This document shows, piece after piece, positions 53,074 through 62,680 of a DNA stretch of 64,000 nt. A program made the translations under genes and the position numbers. Under the pieces are notes generated by a model. It did not search any database and was not told the origin of the DNA. It worked only from the letters and a program-made list of their open reading frames with translations. The stretch is from Bacteroidetes Order II. bacterium (GTDB lineage Bacteria; Bacteroidota; Rhodothermia; Rhodothermales; UBA2364), in assembly GCA_016788705.1 (NCBI GenBank), contig JAEUSQ010000007.1, forward strand, positions 124,001 to 188,000. Reading direction: 5' to 3'. Numbering within the stretch: position 1 is the first letter of the stretch; each line of letters begins with the position of its first letter.

Positions 53074-56000
53074 ATGATTATGTTCCGCAAACTTTTCTTA
53101 TTGGGTCTCCTTTTTGGATATGGGCATCTGGGCTTTGCGCAAGTAGTTCCACCCGAACTCAGGAGCCGAATAGATGCCGAACGGTCGGGAACCCATGATG
53201 CCAACCGTATTCGGACGCTTTTCTACAATTTTGGCATGGTGGGGGACTTTCAGGGAAACCCCGACCTCTCGGTTTTCCACTCTTCTGAAGTACCCAAAGG
53301 CACGGGTATCAACTACTCGGATGGCGTAACCCCTTTTGTATTGGCAAAAGTCAAACAACGAAGTGGTTCTAATGCATACATCATGGAAACCGGTTATCGT
53401 GAGCGGCAGGGGATTAGTCCTGTGACGGGCAAGGTCATGCGCTTTGAGCCGCGACCGGGTTATTTTCAGGAAGACCCCAGCGTCAATAAAGGGCGCTCGA
53501 TTGCCATGAGTAACGATCCGCGTACTTGGCCGGATAAGTGGGTGGACAAATTGAACGACGTGGATGATCCGGGCTGGGCAGGAGACTGGAATGGCTACTT
53601 TGGCAAAAGACCCAATGCAGACCAAGAAAGTTATTCGGTAATGGATGATAACTACTATGATGGCTGGGATTATTTTCCGGACACAAGAGACAATACTCGG
53701 CGTGGATTGGGGCTAAAGATTGCGGTTAGGGGCTTCCAGTGGGCCAATCCACAGGCCCAAAATGTCATTTTCTGGCAATATGACATTACAAATGAGTCCA
53801 CAACCGATTATGATGATAACATCATTTTTGGTTTATACATGGATTCGGGGGTGGGTGGCTCCCAACTTTCGTGCGACGGCATCTATGAGTCGGATGATGA
53901 CAATGCTTTTTATTCCACCGATTTGGGCGAAGACTTGGTTTATACGTGGGACAAGAACGGCACGGGGGTTAGCCTGAGCAGCAGTTGTGCCAAAACAGGA
54001 TATTTGGGCTATGCGTACTTGGAAACACCGGGCAATAAGTTTGATGGTATTGATAACGATGACGACGGTATTGTGGATGAGCAGCGGGATGGTGGGCCTG
54101 GGCAGAAAATTGAGGGGCAGTCTGCCATCTTGGCTTACCTACAATCAAAATATGACCTCACAAAATTTGAAAAGGAAATTGCACCGCTTACACAACGCGC
54201 AGCCTATCGTCTGGGGGTTTGGTGGACGGGTGACGAGGATTTGGACTGGGTTCCTGAGTTTCATGATACGGGTGCGGATGGCGTATTTGGCACCAATGAC
54301 CGTGGCGAGGGCGATGGGATACCCACAGATGGCGAGCCAAACTTTGATAAAACAGACGTGAATGAATCTGATCAAATCGGTCTAACTGGCTTTAAATTCA
54401 ATCGTATTAAAGCTGGCGCCGGAAATGGCAGTACCGAGACCGATAATATTGTTTTTTATGATGATGGGAAAGAATGGCCACGTCGTCTTTGGGAGCAATT
54501 CACTCATTCAGATCCCCAAAAACGTTTTGATCCACCACTTGCCGCCAATTACAATATTGGATTTGTGTTTGCATCCGGTACGTTCAAACTGAAGGCTGGT
54601 TCTACAGAACGCTTTAGTCTGGCTTTGGCCTATGGTGCCGATCTGGAAGAACTAAAAGACAATGTGAAGGTGGTATCACGCATTTATGATGCCAACTACC
54701 AGTTTGCCACTCCGCCTCCCAAGCCTGTCGTTCAGGCATTTGCCGAAGACCAAAAAGTCACACTTGTATGGGACAATGTTTCGGAGAAAACGCCGGATCC
54801 CGTCACCAACTTGTATGATTTTGAAGGCTACCGAGTGTATCGCTCTACCGACCCCAACTTTTTGGATGCGCAGGTCATTTCAACGGGACGTGGTACTGGT
54901 CCTTTTGGGAATGGGAAACCAATGGCACAATTTGATCTGAAAAATGGCGTTCGGGGCTTCTCGAACATCGCGGTTCAAGGGGTACAATATTGGTTGGGTG
55001 AAGATTCTGGTTTGATGCACAGTTTTGTAGATACGACGGTGGTGAATGGGCAAACCTATTACTATGCGGTCACTGCTTACGACAATGGATCGGAAGAATT
55101 CCAGTTCTTCCCGTCCGAGAATGCAATCTCTGTTTCTCGGACACCACGCGGAGGAACCATTTTGCCGTCTAACGTCGTGGAAGTCCGGCCCAATAAGGCC
55201 GTGCCGGGGTATGTACGGGCTGGGGTACAAGCTGGTTCTTTGGTACATACTGCCGGCGATGGAACTGGAGAAGTGAATATCCGGATACTGAATCCTAAAG
55301 CCGTAAAAGATGGACATAAATACCGAATCACCTTTACAGCGTCGCCAGATAGTGTCCGTGCAAAGAGTTATAGCATGACGGATGTGGATACCGGAGAATT
55401 GGTGTTTTCGGGGAGTGAAGACTTGGATGGGGGGATTTCGGGTGTAACGGGACATGGCCTTTTGCCCGTTGTCCGCACGCCCAAGATTTTATCTCCCGAT
55501 CTGGTTGCTTCTGGGTTTAAGACCGGGAGTACCACATCTGCCCAGATTACGGCGCGTTATGCAAGTTCGTTTAATATCAACCGTCGCCGACCTGGGTTTC
55601 CAGATGATTTAATTATTACTTTCTCGGATACGCCACAGGATACGTCTTTGGCAGCCATTGGGGCGCCTGCGCGGGCGGCTAAATTCACCATAAAAACCAG
55701 TCAAGGTCAAAAACTAAAGTTCCGGTTTCGGGATGTCAACAACTCTGGTACCTTAGATGAAGCCACCGAATTCATAGAAGTGCTTACCTACCTGCCCGAA
55801 GCCCCCCGTACGCCTTTGGCTACGTGGGACATTCGGCTTGCAGCGGGTTCACCTACTTCCAAGCCGCCAACGAGCGGTGATGTTTATCAGTTGGTATTGG
55901 CAAAACCCTTTCAAAAAGGGGATGTATTTGAATTTAAGGTGGATGGCGAACGCATTAATGCCACGGATGCGAAATCTCAGTTCGACGAACAAAAACCTTA

Positions 56001-56298
56001 TGTTGTACCGAATCCTTATGTGGCGTCGGCCAGCTTCGAGCCAGAACGGTTTGCGGTTTCTGGTCGTGGGGTTCGCCGGATGGAGTTTCGGAACATTCCC
56101 CAAAATGCGACCATACGAATTTATACCGTAAAAGGGGAATTGGTTAAACTCTTGGTGCAAGATGGCCTAACGACTGGAATGGTTCCGTGGGATCTACGCT
56201 CCAAAGACAACTTGGAAGTTGCGCCCGGACTTTATTTGTTCCATGTGGATGCTGGAGACTTAGGCACGTTTGTGGATAAATTTGCGATTATTAAATAA
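53074..56298 (+). CDS. Large secreted protein of unknown function with FN3-like domain
   Basis: A 1074-residue exported protein. After the signal (LFLLGLLFGYGHLGFAQ) there is a N-terminal region of unrecognised fold with many Asp/Gly/Tyr residues (residues 30-330, including DNYYDGWDYFPDTRDN), a stretch of calcium-binding-like Asp repeats (GIDNDDDGIVDEQRDGG, about residue 322, and GADGVFGTNDRGEGDGIPTD, about 410), a fibronectin III-like domain (about 545-650, VTLVWDNVSEKTPDP) and a C-terminal Ig-like segment ending GTFVDKFAIIK, similar to FlgD-type/T9SS-like sorting modules. The start could be 53074 or 53080. Proteins of this layout often accompany TonB receptor and PorV genes, but the function is unknown. 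Confidence 0.75.
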   Translation: MIMFRKLFLLGLLFGYGHLGFAQVVPPELRSRIDAERSGTHDANRIRTLFYNFGMVGDFQGNPDLSVFHSSEVPKGTGINYSDGVTPFVLAKVKQRSGSNAYIMETGYRERQGISPVTGKVMRFEPRPGYFQEDPSVNKGRSIAMSNDPRTWPDKWVDKLNDVDDPGWAGDWNGYFGKRPNADQESYSVMDDNYYDGWDYFPDTRDNTRRGLGLKIAVRGFQWANPQAQNVIFWQYDITNESTTDYDDNIIFGLYMDSGVGGSQLSCDGIYESDDDNAFYSTDLGEDLVYTWDKNGTGVSLSSSCAKTGYLGYAYLETPGNKFDGIDNDDDGIVDEQRDGGPGQKIEGQSAILAYLQSKYDLTKFEKEIAPLTQRAAYRLGVWWTGDEDLDWVPEFHDTGADGVFGTNDRGEGDGIPTDGEPNFDKTDVNESDQIGLTGFKFNRIKAGAGNGSTETDNIVFYDDGKEWPRRLWEQFTHSDPQKRFDPPLAANYNIGFVFASGTFKLKAGSTERFSLALAYGADLEELKDNVKVVSRIYDANYQFATPPPKPVVQAFAEDQKVTLVWDNVSEKTPDPVTNLYDFEGYRVYRSTDPNFLDAQVISTGRGTGPFGNGKPMAQFDLKNGVRGFSNIAVQGVQYWLGEDSGLMHSFVDTTVVNGQTYYYAVTAYDNGSEEFQFFPSENAISVSRTPRGGTILPSNVVEVRPNKAVPGYVRAGVQAGSLVHTAGDGTGEVNIRILNPKAVKDGHKYRITFTASPDSVRAKSYSMTDVDTGELVFSGSEDLDGGISGVTGHGLLPVVRTPKILSPDLVASGFKTGSTTSAQITARYASSFNINRRRPGFPDDLIITFSDTPQDTSLAAIGAPARAAKFTIKTSQGQKLKFRFRDVNNSGTLDEATEFIEVLTYLPEAPRTPLATWDIRLAAGSPTSKPPTSGDVYQLVLAKPFQKGDVFEFKVDGERINATDAKSQFDEQKPYVVPNPYVASASFEPERFAVSGRGVRRMEFRNIPQNATIRIYTVKGELVKLLVQDGLTTGMVPWDLRSKDNLEVAPGLYLFHVDAGDLGTFVDKFAIIK

Positions 56299-56359
56299 GA
56301 AACTGATTCATTCAAGAGGCCGATTGGTGCAGTGACCGACCGCCATCACCCATGCTTAT

Positions 56360-57361
56360 ATGAAGGTACTTGTTTTTCTGGTTTCCCTTTTCCTGAACCT
56401 GACTTTGGCCTATGCGCAAAGCAAAACAGGAACCACCATCGGACAGTTTTTGCTAATTGAACCCAGTGCCCGTGCTTTGGGCATGGGCAATGCTTCGGTA
56501 ACGTTATACGGAGATCCTTCTGCGGGCTATTTTAACCCCGCTGCCCCTGCTTGGGAGCCTCGGACGGCTGTACAGTTCTCTCATGGTGCTTGGCTGGTGG
56601 GAATTTCTCATCAGTATGCCACGACTGATATCCGAATGGGAAAAGCTGATGCACTCTCCATTCACGTCACTTCCTTAAACTCTGGCGATATTGCCGTTCG
56701 TACCGTAGAGCAACCTTTGGGTACAGGAGAGCAATATCAAGTGCGAGATTTGGCGATGAGTGTGGGGTACAGCCGTAAACTCAGCGATCGGTTTTCGGCA
56801 GGCGTCAATCTTAAATACGTAACAGAGCGCATTTGGAATTCTTCGCTTCAAGCCGGAGCTTTGGATTTTGGGGTGATGTATCAATTGCCTTTTGGCGCAC
56901 AATTGGGGGCAAGTTTGGCTAATTTTGGCACAAAAGGGAAGTTTGATGGTAAAGACCTTCGGGTTCGCTTTGACGCCAATCCGGATAAATATGGGGATAA
57001 TTCCAGTTTACCCGCAGCCTTGGTCACCGATGCGCATCAATTGCCCGTTCTTTTTAGGGTTGGGATGGATTATCCTGTTCAATTAGGCCGTAAAGCAAAA
57101 GCCGTATTCGCCATAAATGCCTTCCATCCAAGCGACAATACGGAAAGTGTGAGTTTGGGAACGGAAGTTACCCTTTTCGACACATTTTCCCTTCGTGGTG
57201 GCTATCAGCACCTGTTTCAACAAGACCACGAAACGGGTCTCACATTGGGCGCTGGGATAAATTATGAAATAGAACAATACCGCTTCCGGTTCGATTATGG
57301 CTGGGCGGACTTTGGCCGCTTGGGAAGTAGTCAGCGTTTTGGGTTTGCCTTCGACTTTTAA
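56360..57361 (+). CDS. PorV/PorQ-family outer-membrane protein
   Basis: A 333-residue outer-membrane barrel of the PorV/PorQ (DUF3308) group, linked to type IX secretion. Signal (LVFLVSLFLNLTLAYAQ) and the family's N-terminal GQFLLIEPSARALGMGNASV and GYFNPAAPAW motifs are present; the C-terminus SQRFGFAFDF ends in Phe. PorV moves cargo with C-terminal sorting domains to the attachment complex. It lies between the large secreted protein and the glucanase genes, so it may serve locus-specific cargo. Whether it is a full PorV or a specialised relative cannot be told here. Confidence 0.85.
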   Translation: MKVLVFLVSLFLNLTLAYAQSKTGTTIGQFLLIEPSARALGMGNASVTLYGDPSAGYFNPAAPAWEPRTAVQFSHGAWLVGISHQYATTDIRMGKADALSIHVTSLNSGDIAVRTVEQPLGTGEQYQVRDLAMSVGYSRKLSDRFSAGVNLKYVTERIWNSSLQAGALDFGVMYQLPFGAQLGASLANFGTKGKFDGKDLRVRFDANPDKYGDNSSLPAALVTDAHQLPVLFRVGMDYPVQLGRKAKAVFAINAFHPSDNTESVSLGTEVTLFDTFSLRGGYQHLFQQDHETGLTLGAGINYEIEQYRFRFDYGWADFGRLGSSQRFGFAFDF

Positions 57362-57403
57362 GCACCGTATTAAGGAAAGAAGGGGGAACCCTTGGACAAA
57401 AGC

Positions 57404-59275
57404 ATGAAAAGAGTTGAATTTAAAGTGGTATTCACCTTGCTGGTTTGCATGGTTGCCGTAGGAACGTGTTCCGCTGTCTTTGCACAGACCGGGCCAGCGC
57501 CTCCTGTAAACTTTTCCGTAAGAACAGGGGATAAAACCGCCATTATTCGATGGGGTGCTGCAGATCGGACGACATTGGGCTATTACGTCTATTGGTCAAC
57601 CAGTGTTGCCGGGCCGTTTACCTCCAGAACATCGGTGATGCAAACACAGCCCTATTGGGTGGATACCAGTTTGCCGAATGATAAAACCTATTATTTTGCT
57701 ATTTCTGCAGTAAACACCAGCTTTATAGAAGGGGAAAAGTCGCAACCGATTGCTGTAACCCCAAAAGAATTATCGGATGAAGCCTTTTTGGATTTGATGC
57801 AACAAACGGCATTTGATTTTTTTTGGTACGAGGCCAATCCGGAAAAAGGGTTGATTAGAGACCGGAGCCAGCGGGGTTCTCATGCCAGTACGGCCAGTGT
57901 AGGTTTTGGACTTCCGGCCATTGCCGTCGGGATTGAACGTGGGTGGATCACCCGCGAGGAAGGCCGCAAACGTGTTTTAAATACCCTGCGGTTCTTTGCG
58001 GATGTCCCGACGGATCAGCCTTCGGATGGAACCGGATACAAGGGGTTTTATTATCATTTCCTGAATTTTACGGGCGGGTATCGGGAATGGAGTAGCGAAC
58101 TTTCTACCATTGATACAGCCTTGTTGCTGGCAGGTGTTTTGTTTTCTAAAGAATATTTTTCTGGAACCGACGCCGAAGAAGCCGAAATCCGGTCATTGGC
58201 AACGGAAATAAACAACCGTGCAGACTGGAACTGGGCCTCGCCCCGTTCTCCACGGGTGTCTCATGGGTGGAAGCCGGAAACGGGCCTGCTGCCTTATGAC
58301 TGGGCCGGATACAGTGAGGCATCCATCTTATATATCATTGGCCTTGGTTCGCCCACGCACCCTTTGCCCGCATCGTCTTGGAATGCATGGACGTCTTCCT
58401 ATAGCTGGCAAACGCATTACGGACAGTCTTTTGTTATCTTTCCACCTTTGTTTGGACATCAATATTCTCATGTTTTTATTGACTTTAGGGGGATAAAAGA
58501 CAGTTACATGGCCGCACGGGGTTCCGATTATTTCGAGAATTCGCGCCGTGCTACCCTTGCGCAACAGGCTTATTGTATAGCCAACCCCAAAAAATTTACG
58601 GATTATGGGGAAAACCTATGGGGGATTACCGCTTCGGATGTACCAGGTGGGTATAAAGCGCGAGGTGCTCCGCCAGACTGGAGCGATGATGGAACACTAA
58701 ATCCTACCGCACCAGGTGGATCTTTTCCTTTTACACCCACCGAGTCGCTGGCCGCTTTACGCGAGATGTATAACCGTTATCGTCCCAATTTGTGGGGCGC
58801 TTATGGGCTTAAAGACGCCTTTAACCCTTCCAAAAATTGGTTTGCAAGCGATTTTATAGGGATTGACCAAGGCCCGATTGTTTTGATGATCGAGAACCAT
58901 CGCACAGGGCTGATTTGGAAACACATGATGAAGAGCGAGGTCATTCAGCGTGGGCTCCGGCGGGCGGGCTTTAAAGGCCCTGGGGTGGTCAATGATTCTG
59001 AACTTCCTCCAGCAGAGGTTGTGCAGGCCAATGGGTATCCCAATCCCTTTATCAGCAACGTACAACTTCAAGTCGTTATGGATCAAAGTGGAAAAGCGAC
59101 CTTAGAGGTTTTTGATGTGCAAGGGCGGCGAGTACATCGGGAGGAAAAATACGTAGAACGTGGGGAACAGAAATGGTTGTTGAATGGGGCTGGGTGGCCA
59201 AGTGGGGTATATTTGGTGCGGATTCGGCATAATGGAAAAGAAACGTTTTCGCGGGTAGTCCGCCAAAGTGATTGA
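57404..59275 (+). CDS. Secreted GH144-type (PF10091) glucanase with FN3 and T9SS domains
   Basis: A 623-residue exported hydrolase. Signal peptide, an FN3-like domain at about 30-120 (PPVNFSVRTGDKTAIIRWGA), the catalytic glycoamylase-like domain at about 130-530 (LIRDRSQRGSHASTASVGFG, SELSTIDTALLLAGVLFS, FSPLFGHQY-like FPPLFGHQYSHVFIDF, IDQGPIVLMIENHRTGLIW) and a C-terminal type IX sorting domain (GYPNPFISNVQLQV). The PF10091 family includes GH144 endo-beta-1,2-glucanases, so beta-1,2-glucan is the best substrate guess. A TTG at 57392 is an alternative start, better spaced from a purine-rich GGAAAGAAGGGGG stretch; the ATG at 57404 is used here. The adjacent gene is a paralog. Confidence 0.83.
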   Translation: MKRVEFKVVFTLLVCMVAVGTCSAVFAQTGPAPPVNFSVRTGDKTAIIRWGAADRTTLGYYVYWSTSVAGPFTSRTSVMQTQPYWVDTSLPNDKTYYFAISAVNTSFIEGEKSQPIAVTPKELSDEAFLDLMQQTAFDFFWYEANPEKGLIRDRSQRGSHASTASVGFGLPAIAVGIERGWITREEGRKRVLNTLRFFADVPTDQPSDGTGYKGFYYHFLNFTGGYREWSSELSTIDTALLLAGVLFSKEYFSGTDAEEAEIRSLATEINNRADWNWASPRSPRVSHGWKPETGLLPYDWAGYSEASILYIIGLGSPTHPLPASSWNAWTSSYSWQTHYGQSFVIFPPLFGHQYSHVFIDFRGIKDSYMAARGSDYFENSRRATLAQQAYCIANPKKFTDYGENLWGITASDVPGGYKARGAPPDWSDDGTLNPTAPGGSFPFTPTESLAALREMYNRYRPNLWGAYGLKDAFNPSKNWFASDFIGIDQGPIVLMIENHRTGLIWKHMMKSEVIQRGLRRAGFKGPGVVNDSELPPAEVVQANGYPNPFISNVQLQVVMDQSGKATLEVFDVQGRRVHREEKYVERGEQKWLLNGAGWPSGVYLVRIRHNGKETFSRVVRQSD

Positions 59276-59292
59276 TTTAAATAGCTAAAAAA

Positions 59293-61380
59293 ATGATGCT
59301 ACGCAACGGTTTGTTGTTGCTTTTGGTGGTATTTGCAGGTTGTTCGCCGAAACCGCGTCCAACCCTCGCGATGCATTCCTCTGGCGATGAAGCGTTTTTA
59401 GACGAGGTGCAACACCGCACCTTTAACTGGTTCTGGGAAACCACCAATCCGCAAAACGGCCTGGTGCCAGATCGTTGGCCCACCGAGTCTTTTTCGAGTG
59501 TTGCAGCCGTCGGTTTTGGTTTGACGGCCTATCCCATTGGAGCAGAACGTGGCTGGATATCCCGAAAACAAGCCATAGATCGGACGCTCGCAACACTCAA
59601 GTTTTTCTGGAAAGCGCCACAAAGTCCGGCAGGCTTAAAACAAACCGGATATAAGGGCTTTTATTATCATTTTTTAGACATGAAAACCGGAGAACGCTTC
59701 CGGAACGTAGAATTGTCTAGCATAGATACGGCCTGGCTGATGTCGGGCGTGTTGTTTGCACAGAGCTATTTCGATCAAAACAATCCACAGGAAAAACAAA
59801 TTCGGGCATACGCCGATTCGCTCTACCGCCGTGTGGAGTGGGACTGGATGCATGTTCGCGGGGGCCTAATGGCAATGGGGTGGTATCCGGAGTCTGGTTT
59901 GCATACACACGACTACCGAGGCTATGATGAAGCCATGATGCCTTATATCTTGGGACTCGGTTCCCCGACGTTTCCTTTTAGGGATGATGCGTGGGCGTCT
60001 TATACGGCTTCTTACCAATGGCAGTCCTTTTATGGGCAGGAGCACGTTAATTTTTCTCCGCTATTTGGTCACCAATACACACAAATGTACCTACCGCTGA
60101 AAGGGATTCAGGATGCGTTTATGCGTACCAAAGGTATAGATTATTTTGAAAATTCGCGTCGGGCCACCTTAAGCCAGCACGCTTATGCGGTTGCCAACCC
60201 AAATGGCTGGAAAGATTATAGCGCAGCAATTTGGGGGCTTACCGCATGTGATGGTCCTTTAGACATTGAACGGGAGTTTAATGGAAAAATGCGTCGTTTT
60301 CAAACTTATACGGCACGGGGAGCCAGTGCAGGATACGTGTTAGATGATGGAACCTTGTCTCCTACGGCGGTTGGTGGTTCAGTGCCTTTTGCGCCAGAAA
60401 TTACAATTTCTACCTTGAGGGCCATGGCCTCGCGATATGGCGAACCGCTTTATAATAAATATGGTTTTTTGGATGCCTTTAATCCTTCATTTACCTTTAC
60501 GGATGTAAAGCCACAGCATGGCCGGGTTGTTCCAGGGAAAGGATGGTTTGATACAGATTATCTGGGTATAGACCAAGGCCCAATTTTGGTGATGATAGAA
60601 AATTATCGCACCGGCTTGGTCTGGAAAACCATGCAGAAAAACCCCTACATCCGCAAAGGATTGGAACGGGCAGGCTTTACCGGTGGTTGGTTGGATAACG
60701 TACCAAGCACACACGCTACACCAAGCCAATGGATACCCGAACGCATGACGAATGTACAAACTTCACCCAAATACAAACGTTTGGTGGTCATGGGTTCTTC
60801 TACTGCCGAGGGCGTAGGGCCAAAGATTTGGGAAAATACTTGGGTCAACCGATTACGTCACTTGGTTGAGCCAACAGGTGAAATCCATGTTTTCAATATT
60901 GCCCGTAGTGCATATACAACTTTTCACCTGCTTCCAACCGAGCACCCCAGGGTACAAAACAGGCCAGAACCAGATGTAGAGCGGAATATCAGCAAAGCCC
61001 TTAGCCTAAATCCGGATGGCATCATCATCAACTTGCCCTCAAACGACACCACGGCTGGTTATGGTTTGGAGGAACAAATGCTGAATTTTGAAGCCATCTT
61101 GGCACCTGCAAAGGAAAAGGGTATTCGGGTTTGGATGACCACCACACAACCACGTAACCTGACAGAGGAAAAACGGGCAGAACTGATGCAGGTTCGAGAC
61201 CAGTTGAAACTTCGTTATGGCGATTGGGTGATTGATTTTTGGCGTGACGTGGCCTTGGAAGACGGAAAAATTAACCCTAAATATGACGCTGGTGATCAGA
61301 TTCATCTGAATGATGTTGCCCATGAGTTGTTTTTTAATCGCGTGGAAGCAGCATTACGGCGTTGGTTGGAACAAAAATAA
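59293..61380 (+). CDS. Lipoprotein fusing GH144-type glucanase to SGNH hydrolase
   Basis: A 695-residue lipoprotein (lipobox FAGC, Cys17) with two enzymatic parts. The glucanase-like domain (about 30-470) parallels the neighbour's: GFGLTAYPIGAERGWISRKQ, SSIDTAWLMSGVLFAQ, FSPLFGHQYTQMYL, IDQGPILVMIENYRTGLVWK. From about residue 494 an SGNH/GDSL-type esterase domain begins: block I VVMGSSTAEG (Ser502/503 nucleophile), block III Asn584 (NLPSNDT) and block V Asp668-x-x-His671 (AGDQIHLND). This suggests one protein that cuts the glucan and removes acyl groups such as succinyl or acetyl. The acyl substrate is inferred. It lies 17 bases downstream of the first glucanase gene. Confidence 0.83.
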   Translation: MMLRNGLLLLLVVFAGCSPKPRPTLAMHSSGDEAFLDEVQHRTFNWFWETTNPQNGLVPDRWPTESFSSVAAVGFGLTAYPIGAERGWISRKQAIDRTLATLKFFWKAPQSPAGLKQTGYKGFYYHFLDMKTGERFRNVELSSIDTAWLMSGVLFAQSYFDQNNPQEKQIRAYADSLYRRVEWDWMHVRGGLMAMGWYPESGLHTHDYRGYDEAMMPYILGLGSPTFPFRDDAWASYTASYQWQSFYGQEHVNFSPLFGHQYTQMYLPLKGIQDAFMRTKGIDYFENSRRATLSQHAYAVANPNGWKDYSAAIWGLTACDGPLDIEREFNGKMRRFQTYTARGASAGYVLDDGTLSPTAVGGSVPFAPEITISTLRAMASRYGEPLYNKYGFLDAFNPSFTFTDVKPQHGRVVPGKGWFDTDYLGIDQGPILVMIENYRTGLVWKTMQKNPYIRKGLERAGFTGGWLDNVPSTHATPSQWIPERMTNVQTSPKYKRLVVMGSSTAEGVGPKIWENTWVNRLRHLVEPTGEIHVFNIARSAYTTFHLLPTEHPRVQNRPEPDVERNISKALSLNPDGIIINLPSNDTTAGYGLEEQMLNFEAILAPAKEKGIRVWMTTTQPRNLTEEKRAELMQVRDQLKLRYGDWVIDFWRDVALEDGKINPKYDAGDQIHLNDVAHELFFNRVEAALRRWLEQK

Positions 61381-61411
61381 CCTCTTAATTTTCTGCTATT
61401 ACCTTTCTCCT

Positions 61412-62680
61412 ATGTACCGTTTTATGTTCCTGTTTTTGGTCGTGGTGACTGGATGTACCAACCAAACGGATTCCCGAAAGGAAATCCGCATTTGGGCAAT
61501 GGGCAAAGAGGGGGAGGTTTTAGGAACATTGGTACCAGCGTTTGAGCGATTAAACCCTGATATAAAAGTGCGGGTGCAGGCCCTGCCTTGGACGGCAGCC
61601 CATGAAAAACTTTTAACCGGATTTGCGGGAGAATCGTTACCAGATTTGTGCCAGTTGGGGAATACTTGGATGCCTGAATTTACCGCACTGAATGCTTTGG
61701 AGGAGCTAACCCCTTGGATCGCCCAAAGCAAGGTTGTGCAGGCGAAAGATTATTTTACAGGTATTTGGGCCTCTAATGTTTTTGATAATCAAACATATGG
61801 TATTCCTTGGTATGTGGATACACGTCTGCTTTTTTACCGAAAAGACCTCCTCGAAAAAGCGGGATACACATCGCCACCCCAAACTTGGCGGGAATGGGAA
61901 ATAGCCATGCAGCAGATCAAAAAACAAGTGGGACCAGACAAATATGCGGTATTGCTGCCTTTAAACGAGTTTGAACCCCCCATTATTTTTGCCCTTCAAC
62001 AACCTGAGGAAATGCTTCGAGAAAATGGGACGCGGGGGAATTTCCAAAGTAGCGGTTTCAAAAAAGCATATAGGTACTACCTTGATTTATTCCGCAACCA
62101 ACTATCACCCAGTGTAGGCAATCAGGAAATATCCAATGTCTGGCATGAATTTGGGCGCGGGTATTTTTCTTTTTATATCACCGGACCTTGGAACGTGAGC
62201 GAATTTAAAGCCCGGCTCCCCCAATCCCTACAAACGGCTTGGGCAACCGCCCCCATGCCTGCACCAGAGGCTGGGCAGGCCCCTTATTCGATGGCTGGAG
62301 GTGCCAGTTTGGTTATTTTCCGGCAATCAAAACGGAAGGCCGAAGCGTGGGCCTTCTTGGAATACCTCTCGCGTCCAGAAGTGCAAATCCGGTTTAATGA
62401 ATTGACGGGTGACCTTCCACCACGTCTATCCGCATGGCAAAATCCCAAATTAGCCGCCGATCCATACATGCGGGCGTTTCGGCAACAATTGGAATTCACA
62501 CGCCCAACCCCGAAAGTGCCCGAATGGGAGCGTATTGCCACCGAATTGCGCCTGACTACCGAGGTGGTGCTGAGTGGCAAAAAAAGTATGGAAGTGGCCT
62601 TAAAAGATTTAGATGCCACGACGGACCGCATCCTTGAAAAGCGCCGCTGGATGTTGGCCCAAAACCGAGCAATACCATGA
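61412..62680 (+). CDS. Sugar ABC transporter substrate-binding lipoprotein
   Basis: A 422-residue family 1 extracellular solute-binding protein that would deliver oligosaccharides to the ABC importer. The N-terminus MYRFMFLFLVVVTGCTN has a lipobox VTGC. Family segments are IRIWAMGKEGEVLGTLVPAF, QLGNTWMPEFTAL, YGIPWYVDTRLLFYRKDLLE and a PYSMAGGASLVIFRQSKRK lobe. The start at 61412 begins the signal; a longer frame overlaps the upstream gene. It overlaps the permease gene by four bases (ATGA), so they are translationally coupled. Confidence 0.92.
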   Translation: MYRFMFLFLVVVTGCTNQTDSRKEIRIWAMGKEGEVLGTLVPAFERLNPDIKVRVQALPWTAAHEKLLTGFAGESLPDLCQLGNTWMPEFTALNALEELTPWIAQSKVVQAKDYFTGIWASNVFDNQTYGIPWYVDTRLLFYRKDLLEKAGYTSPPQTWREWEIAMQQIKKQVGPDKYAVLLPLNEFEPPIIFALQQPEEMLRENGTRGNFQSSGFKKAYRYYLDLFRNQLSPSVGNQEISNVWHEFGRGYFSFYITGPWNVSEFKARLPQSLQTAWATAPMPAPEAGQAPYSMAGGASLVIFRQSKRKAEAWAFLEYLSRPEVQIRFNELTGDLPPRLSAWQNPKLAADPYMRAFRQQLEFTRPTPKVPEWERIATELRLTTEVVLSGKKSMEVALKDLDATTDRILEKRRWMLAQNRAIP

